NCBI GenBank assembly: GCA_948567375.1
Contig: OX419762.1
Coordinates: 33,372,608-33,436,607 of the forward strand
Length of the DNA stretch: 64,000 bases
Origin: Lunularia cruciata
Taxonomy: Eukaryota > Streptophyta > Marchantiopsida > Lunulariales > Lunulariaceae
Reading direction: 5' to 3'
Shown piece after piece: positions 57,401-64,000 of this stretch; position 1 is the first letter of the stretch; the number at the start of each line of letters is the position of its first letter. The notes below the pieces were generated by a model, which searched no databases, was not told the DNA's origin, and was given only the letters and a program-made list of their open reading frames with translations. The position numbers were made by a program, and so were the translations under genes.

Positions 57401-57619
57401 ATCTTAAATTAATGCACATCGGCAATTGGTGACTATTATGGCAACCAATGCAGACCAAATTCACCCTAAAGTAGACAATTTATTAAACCTAAATTGCAAT
57501 TAATGCTTTATGGTGTGATAACAAAAAACTCCATCTCCCTTATTTCCTACAAACCATCTATTATGGAGTTTTCTAATAATAAGGAACTTGGACTAAAGTG
57601 AGTCCTTTTCTTCTTCCAA
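57401..57619. other. Anonymous sequence, diverged duplicate of 55600-55740
   Basis: Shares TTTCTACAAACCA, AATAATAAGGAACTTGG and flanking words with 55640-55710. The match continues across the E' insertion at 61155 (ATACCAATTTAGTCAACACTT). Confidence 0.6.
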
Positions 57620-60600
57620 TGTCGTAGGGATTGTAAACTCTCGAGAGTGCACCAAGCACCTCGCTGCTTGCACTTAGGCTGTTTATTTTGTCCTTGACTC
57701 AAGAGTTTTTGACGCTAGCTCTGGGTTTTGGACTTGATGACAACAACTCTTTGCTGGTCAATTTGTCTATGGTTAGTCTTGGGTGCGGACATTTCTCAAT
57801 GGCTATTTGGGTTGGCTTCTTGAATTATTGTTGTCCTTCATGTGCTATTAGCTATTGTTCATGGTCTATTATTTGTGGTTTGGACTGGTGGGTTTGCAGA
57901 ATTGGTCAGGTTTAGGCTTAAAGAACTGGCTTGGTATGTGTGGGTGGCTCAAGTCTGTGCAACCCGGATCAGCATTTGATGCAAACTGCATAAGCTGGTC
58001 TAGAAGATCCAAAAGTGGATTTCTCTTGTTTTCCTTGACACTATTCTTGGAATTTAATGGGCAGATTCAATCACTTATGAAAACACAACATTCATCACAA
58101 TGACAAGTCTCGCAATTTATAAACACCTTTTGAGAACCCAAATTGTTTCAAAGCACACAATGACCACCTTGGAGTTTCTACAACTGCTCAAGCAGTAAAA
58201 CAAGTACCAAGCAAAGCAAAACTCCAAGCAACTTTGCAACACAAACTTCCTGTTTGCCAAACCACTACTTAGAGAAGTTTCCTACACTAGCAATCCCATC
58301 TGGCTCTCAGTGGTTTCACCTCTATCCCTGTCAGCAGCCAACTTCAAACTTCTATGTATCTGTTTGCTGATTATTTGGCTGTAAACTCCTCTCTTCCTTT
58401 GTCTCTGTTTAGTGCAAACTCAACTCCAAACTCCTCTCTTCCTCTATTTCTATAAGTGCAAACTCAACTATAAAACTCCTCTCTTCTTCTTTCTCTATTA
58501 TGTGCAAAATCAACTCAAAACTCCTCTCTTCCTCTTATCACAGCCAAGGTCTAAGCTATGTTACAATCAAGATCTAAGCTCCTATCATCATCAAAGTCTA
58601 AGCTCTGTCATAGTCAAGGTTTAAGCTCCTAGTACAATCAAAGTCTAAGCTCTGCATCATAGTCAAAGCCTAAGCTCTCTTTTAACCTAGATCTAAACTA
58701 TGCTCAATCCAAATCAACCAACTTTGAGTATTCTTCTCTTCCTCTTACCTCTTTGTCCCGTCATGTTCAGGATTTCACTTCAAAATTTTTCTCAGCAGCA
58801 CTTTCCCTTTGTTCAGTCCAGATCAGAACAGCTTCAAAATTCTTCTCTTCCTCTGCTTTTGCTCAAGTCAGACCACTTCAAAATTTTCTGTCCAGACCTT
58901 CTCCTCAAGGGTTTCCTTGTCCAGACCCTCAGCTTTGGGAAATTCTTCTTTGGCTCTCTTGGGCAGGGCAAATTCAACTTCAAAGTGTCTCCTCTACCTC
59001 TACTTCTGCACTGCCAGACCAGTTTGACAATTTCAGCTGCTCTCTCTTTGTCTGATCTAGTCCTTCCTCCTTCAAATCTCTCGTCTCTCTTCCTAGTCCA
59101 GACCTCACTTTGACTCAAATTTCCTCCCGAGTTGTTTCTCTTGCCAAATTTCTTCCATGCCTTCTTCCAATGATTTCTTCCTAGTCCTATCACAATGAAA
59201 GCAAAATCTCTTGAAGCACTCTCTCACTCTTCTGCCTTGTCACAAGCAAGCCAAAATTGCTCAAAGCATTCCCTCCCTCTTCTTCTTGTCACACAATTAC
59301 AAAACCCTTTCAAAGAATTCCCATCTCCTCTGCCAAGCCTCTTCTTGTCCTGCTTTCTCTTGAAAGTCCCCTCACTCTGCCCAAGCAGAAGCCCATCTCT
59401 TGAAATTTCTCTTTCCCTTTTTTTGTCACTATCCCAAAAACCTCAAAGCTAACCTTCTTCTTCCTTGTCAAGGCACACTTGATTCCTTGTCTTCTTGTCT
59501 CTCCCCTGCATAGGCCTAGATTCTTCCTTTGATTCCTCTCTTACTCTCTCTTGTCACAGCAAAGCCCTTCCCTAGAAATTCGGATCTTCCAACCTTCCTG
59601 CTCAGTCCGGACTTTCCCCTCAAAGGTTTCCCTGTCTAGACTAACCTTCTTCAATGTTTCTTCTTTTTCTATGTCCTTAAGCTTGCATAGCCCTAATCCC
59701 ATTCAAAATTCTCCTCTCTTGTCAACCAGCCCCTTCACTTCAAAATTGCATTCTTTCTTCTTCTTGTCACAGTCCTCCAGAGCTCACTATCCTCCAAACC
59801 CTCATCTCCCTTGATCTCTCTTCTCCTCTATCCAGTGCAAAACCCTATCCTCTCAAAATCTTTCTCTCTCTAGTCACATCCTTCACATGCCCTTTCCAAA
59901 CCCCTCTTTCTCTCAAAGGTTTCTTCCCTTGCACAACCTCATCTCGTTCAATAAATTTTTTTGTCCCTCTATGTTCCTATCTAGACCTTCAATGTCTCCT
60001 TGAGAAAATATCCCTTGCCAACCATGTCCCAAACCCCTCTCTTTTCTCTCCTATCGCACTCTACTTTTGAAACCATTACACAAGCCAGCCCTCCCTTTGA
60101 TTGTTCTCCCCTATTATATTTCACTCTCAAAAATCCCTCTATAGGCCAATCCTCAATGCATAAACATCATTCTTATGTTCAGGCCTCCTCTCATAATCCA
60201 AAATCTCTTCCTTGTTCAGACAAGATCAGGCCTTCACTTCAAGCATAAGACATCATTCTCCTTCTTGTTCAGACCAGATCAGCCTTCCCTTGAGTTTGCT
60301 TCCCCTACAGTTCAAAAACCTCTCATTTGATTCATGTCCCTCTGTCCAAGCAACCCCCACATGCCTCTTCTCATCTCCCTCTTTCTCTTGAAGGTTTCTT
60401 CCCCTGTACATGCTCATCTCCTTTGATAATTCTCCCCTCCATTTTCCCCAAAAATCCTCCTTGTCCTCCACTGTCTTACCTAAACCTCACGTTCCGGTCC
60501 TTCCCCTTCCCTTATCTTCCTAGCCTTTCCTTCTTTCAAACATGCCTTTTTTCCCTATCCTCTCGAAGCCCAAAAACCCTCTCTTCCTCTTTCCACATGC

Positions 60601-61154
60601 ACTTCCTTTGGGAATTTTCCCTACCATCCCTTCTGTTCTACCTTGCTCCTTTGAAAAAAAAAGAACTCCTTCTGTTTCTACCAAGCCTCTTCCACTTATC
60701 TCCTCAAAAAAATTCCCCTTTCTAGCAGGCCCTCATCCTTTAAATCCTAAACCTTCTTTTCTCACAGTTCTCCTGAGACTTTTCCTCAAAGACCCCAAAC
60801 TTCTCCTATTCAGCCTTCAACTCATGTAACACATAAACTCTTAAGTTTTTGAAATCCCAAAGAACTCTTGAGCTTATGTCACATAAGAGAAAAATTTGAG
60901 CTTATGTACCATAGGAGAAACACCTTGAGCTTAGGTAACACTCAAAACTCTCTTGAGCTTCTCTAACACTCAAAATAAGTCCCCAAGTTTACAGCAACAC
61001 AAAACAACCTACAACTTACCTGTGACATAAACAATACTCCCTAGATGCAATAACATAAAATGCCAAGTCATTGTAACTTAAAAAGAAAAAAATACTCTTG
61101 CACCAAATGGCACCAATGGTACGCGTGGATTATTTTCCCAACAACACCGGCGCA
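57620..61154 (-). mobile_element. E': GA-rich LTR-like unit, reversed (CT-rich on the plus strand)
   Basis: About 3.5 kb. The plus-strand left end TGTCGTAGGGATTG ... TCTCGAGAGTGCACC is the reverse complement of the E end. The right end (CCAATGGTACGCGTGGATTATTTT) matches the start of E-long. The body is CT-rich without the regular arrays of E. TTTATAAA at about 58116 is a probable TATA box on the minus strand, about 500 bp before the LTR end. The host sequence rejoins to match 55600-55830. Clean target duplication not seen (left TCCAA, right CAACC). Confidence 0.7.
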
Positions 61155-61580
61155 CAACCCATACCAATTTAGTCAACACTTAGTAAAAATCTATATGAAA
61201 ATATAGATTTTTAAAACTCTTTCTAAAACTCTAAAACCCTAAACTCTTTCTAAAACTCCCTAATAGTCTGTTTCAAAAAGCTCTTTTTCACTAACTATAG
61301 AGCTCTCATTAAAAATAAAATGAAGGAGAAAAGAGCAATTGCATAGAAAAAATGAAGGATGGGAAGACCCCATCAAGCCATACAAGAGAGAGAAAAAAAG
61401 GTAAAATGGGGCTAAACCCCAATAGAGTCTATACAAGAAATCTGCCCCACTGCACCTAAGATATCCAAGCTATGCAAGTCATACGGTCTACACACAATAG
61501 GAGCATCCAAAGAAGCATCACCTAGTTTGATTGTTCTCCTATAGATTACACTAGCCCATGCCCTCTATAGAGCAATGGAC
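61155..61580. other. Anonymous sequence between E' and element Z
   Basis: The first 60 bp continue the duplicate of 55740-55800. Then comes a short array of CTTTCTAAAACTCTAAAACC units (about 61215-61265). No gene seen. Confidence 0.5.
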
Positions 61581-62272
61581 TGTGAGCCGGCCTGTCTCTC
61601 ACTCAGGATGAACCTCTGATGGCTATTATGGTAGCGCACCATGGACTAAGAAGGCAAGGAACCCCAACTCCATCATACTCCTCCAAGGCTAACACTCCAA
61701 GACTCAAGACATTGCTCACTAGAGAACTCAATGAGAGAGAGATAGTTGCAAATGAAAGGATGATGAGTACCTCCTCACTCCTTGTTTATATACTTGTGAA
61801 ATAGTTACGTACCAAAGTTACTAATTACCGTAGTAACTCAAGTTACTAGACTAAAAGTCAAGTAAAGTCAAAAAGTAGAAAGGAATATCCATTCACATGG
61901 GCATATTCCCCTAAGCATGTGGTCTTATCTTGACCCAACCACTAAAGCAAGGATTCCTTCACATGGGCTATCCTTGGACTAAAGAAGAATCCAAAACAAA
62001 AAGGCTTGCGGGCCCAAGAGTTCTCAACTCTTTCCCCAAAGCCAAACACCTAGGAATAATACCAAGTCAACACACTAAAATCCAAAATAGTGGTGCTCAT
62101 CTTTTCTACTTCCTCTAAAGTAAGGTCCCATCTATCTTAGCTATGACTAACTTTAGCTAACCATGACTAATATAGAACCATCCTTTATCTCTATATAAAT
62201 AATATCTCTTAAGTACTTGTAATACCAAGCTAAATATCACAATACCACACACATGCACAAATGGGTGTTACA
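61581..62272 (-). repeat. 3' LTR of element Z (B-family unit 4)
   Basis: 692 bp. On the minus strand TGTAACACCC ... GGCTCACA. A TATATAAAC box on the minus strand at about 61784-61792 would place the transcription start about 180 bp before the LTR end. Differs from units 1-3 only by scattered substitutions. Confidence 0.9.
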
Positions 62273-62320
62273 TTTACCCCCGGACTAAGTTTTCACTTTG
62301 TCCTCAAAGTGAAGGTCTCT

Positions 62321-64000
62321 CTACCTTCTATGGTACATCTTCAACTTATCATGGTTAATCCTATCAAAGTGTCTTCCTCCCAACTCCTTGAGATCATAGG
62401 TGTAATTGCCCCACACCTTCTCTACTATGAAAGGTCCAAAGTACTTAGGCAAAAACTTCTTTTGCACTCTCTTGAATCGAATGGAATCAAACAACATTAC
62501 CCAATCACCTTCTTTGAAAGGCTCCACCTTCTTCTTGCCTTGCCTCTTGTCATAGCTCTCCTTTTGTTTCCTTTGGGCTTGCTCCACTTGAACCATAGCA
62601 ACTACTCTTGCCTCTTCCAACTCCATGAGTTGATCCTTCCTTGACTTCTCTGCATCACTTCCTTGTGCTTTCTTCAATCTCCTATGAATGCTTTGGAAGG
62701 TAGGAAGATCAAAGTGAATAGGTAAGGTAGACTCAATACCATACACCAATTGGAATGGAGAATATCCAGTGGAAGTCTTCATGGTTGTCCTATACTCCCA
62801 CAAAACTGCATGAATCCTCTTGTCCCAATGATGTTTAGCCCCCTCCATTTCTGCATCTTTGGCCAGCATCATGCACAAGGTTTGATTGGTTCTCTCTGCC
62901 AAGCCATTGGAATTTGGCTTATAGGATGTAGTTACTCTATGTGTGATAGAGAAATGTCGTAGCATGGCTGTAGTAATGCTTCCTGTAAACTCTCCTCCTC
63001 TATCAGAAACCAACTCCAAAGGGCATCCAAACCTAGTGATAATGCGTTCATAAAGAAATCTACCCACTTCATCTTCATTCTTGTCCCTCAATGGTCTAGC
63101 CTCAACCCACTTGGTAAGGTAATCAGTAACTACCACAATGTACCGATTGTTCCTTGGGGTTCTATTGAGAGGTCCCACAAAATCAATTCCCCACTTCTCA
63201 AAAGGTCCTAGCAATGGAATTGATCTAAGTGGTGGAGTGGATGTAGACTTTCTAGCAAAAGCTTGACAAACATGACAAGTTTTGCAATAATCAAGACAAT
63301 CCTTGAAAATCCCTCTCCAATGGTAACCTGCATCTAGAATCTTGAAAGCAGTCACCTTTCCTGCAAAGTGTCCTCCACATACTAAACCTTCATGAAACTC
63401 CTTTATGAGTAGGATAGACTCTTCCTTACCCACTGCTCTTCGAAGTAGACCATCTGCTCCTTGGTGAAAAAGAATATCCTCCACCATTGTGTAAGGTCTA
63501 GATCTTGCTGCAAGGGCCTTCCTCTCCCTAGCATGCATCCCTTCTGGATAGTTACCTCTTGTCACAAAATCCACAATCTCCTTGTACTCCATTGGAATCT
63601 CTTGAGTGACTGAGATTGTCATGAGCTCCTCATCCGGGAAGGAATCATCTACTGGCTCATCTCCATCATGATCATAGGCTCTAGATAACAAATCAGCATT
63701 TGCATGTTTCTTTCCTGGCCTATCCTCAATTGTGTAGTCATACTCAGACAAGAGTATCATCCACCTTGCTAGTCTCCCTTCAACATTAGGCTTGTTGAAG
63801 ATGTACTTCAAAGCCTTGTGATCCGTGACAATTGTGGCTTTCCCTCCAATCAAGTAGTGTCTAAACTTCTTGAGACCAAAGATCACTGCCAACCCTTCTC
63901 TCTCTGTGACAGAGTAGTTCTTCTCTGCTGAAACCATCTGCCTACTAGCATAAGCTATTGGATGATCATGCCTATCTTGGTCTAATTGACTAAGAGTGCA
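62321..64000 (-). CDS. pol: pol of element Z: RNase H and integrase, intact to the window edge
   Basis: Open from the edge to the stop at 62321, 538 codons from the first internal ATG (63937), with reading open further upstream. RNase H end: VTEREGLAVIFGLKKFRHYL and TDHKALKYIF. Counting from that ATG, integrase has its zinc region at H182/H190 and C221/C224, and the catalytic triad D252 (WGIDFVGPL), D312 (SDRGGEF) and E348 (NGLAERTN). The D-E spacing is 35 residues, as in active integrases. C-terminal part: GDWVMLFDS and KYFGPFIVEKVW. No chromodomain. The enzyme would remove RNA from the RNA-DNA hybrid and integrate the DNA copy. It is the least damaged pol in the window. Confidence 0.93.
   Translation of the reverse strand, partial: CTLSQLDQDRHDHPIAYASRQMVSAEKNYSVTEREGLAVIFGLKKFRHYLIGGKATIVTDHKALKYIFNKPNVEGRLARWMILLSEYDYTIEDRPGKKHANADLLSRAYDHDGDEPVDDSFPDEELMTISVTQEIPMEYKEIVDFVTRGNYPEGMHARERKALAARSRPYTMVEDILFHQGADGLLRRAVGKEESILLIKEFHEGLVCGGHFAGKVTAFKILDAGYHWRGIFKDCLDYCKTCHVCQAFARKSTSTPPLRSIPLLGPFEKWGIDFVGPLNRTPRNNRYIVVVTDYLTKWVEARPLRDKNEDEVGRFLYERIITRFGCPLELVSDRGGEFTGSITTAMLRHFSITHRVTTSYKPNSNGLAERTNQTLCMMLAKDAEMEGAKHHWDKRIHAVLWEYRTTMKTSTGYSPFQLVYGIESTLPIHFDLPTFQSIHRRLKKAQGSDAEKSRKDQLMELEEARVVAMVQVEQAQRKQKESYDKRQGKKKVEPFKEGDWVMLFDSIRFKRVQKKFLPKYFGPFIVEKVWGNYTYDLKELGGRHFDRINHDKLKMYHRR

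Larger units (their letters stand above)
61581..64000 (-). mobile_element. Element Z: B-family Ty3/gypsy element, 3' half, running off the window
   Basis: 3' LTR 61581-62272 (unit 4), polypurine tract at 62273-62283 (CCGGGGGTAAA on the minus strand), and a long open pol frame to the edge. Its LTR and pol are the same family as composite B. The intact frame suggests a recent insertion. Left flank before the LTR is TGGAC. Confidence 0.92.

Noticed and set aside
58700-60829. Several 80-137-codon ORFs in 58400-60800
   Set aside because: They are Ser/Leu/Phe/Pro-rich because the region is CT-rich LTR-like sequence (E'). Overlapping frames are open together and no domain is seen.
61930-62118. 62-codon ORF present in LTR units 1, 2 and 4 (31653, 42627, 61930) on the strand opposite to the element
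   Set aside because: It is conserved only as far as the LTR itself is. It runs antisense to the LTR transcript and shows no domain. Kept as LTR sequence.
1-64000. CRISPR arrays, tRNA or rRNA genes, bacterial operons
   Set aside because: None seen. The regular arrays at 50154-51480 have no spacers, and the sequence is clearly plant nuclear DNA.

Overview
This window is plant nuclear DNA made almost entirely of mobile elements. I see no intact host gene. The evidence for a land plant with a large, repeat-rich genome (possibly a gymnosperm, but I cannot name the species) is the set of chromodomain-bearing Ty3/gypsy elements primed by initiator tRNA-Met, a PIF/Harbinger transposase remnant, a decayed nuclear copy of plastid atpB, and several layers of LTR elements inserted into one another with 4-6 bp target duplications still visible.

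Layout. 1-13012: a decayed coiled-coil ORF on the minus strand (1388-3766, continuing past 9338), split by chromovirus A (3772-9337, TSD GCAAG); degenerate GGCACC/GGTGCTTG repeats; a Harbinger transposase pseudogene (11385-12562). 13013-20480: element C1, split by a second, inverted copy C2 (15683-19393, TSD AGATT). 20481-55559: a giant GA-rich LTR-like unit (E-long) that hosts C3 (21526-25223, TSD GTAAC), C4 (26772-30553, TSD AGAGT/AGGGT) and a composite Ty3/gypsy element B (31303-55262, minus strand, AGCCT on both sides). B has three LTRs and is itself invaded by chromovirus D (33568-40141, TSD CTTTC), by a truncated C6 (40854-42105), and by chromovirus A2 (46590-54900), which carries a further GA-rich unit E (49867-52928). 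55560-64000: anonymous sequence, the atpB-derived plastid fragment (56588-57231), another GA-rich unit E' (57620-61154, reversed), and the 3' half of a better preserved B-family element Z running off the right edge.

Three things stand out. (1) Chromoviruses A, A2 and D share a short ORF of about 70 codons between the primer-binding site and gag. It always stops 34 nt before the gag ATG, and D has two tandem copies. (2) Family C is a 3.7 kb unit with TG...CA ends and 5-bp target duplications. It encodes a long (about 835-857 codons) coiled-coil protein with its own TATA box and no reverse transcriptase; the five copies here never show paired LTRs. (3) The A-family LTRs contain arrays matching the heat-shock element pattern GAA-nn-TTC-nn-GAA-nn-TTC. 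Most coding regions carry stops or frameshifts. The least damaged is the Z polyprotein.
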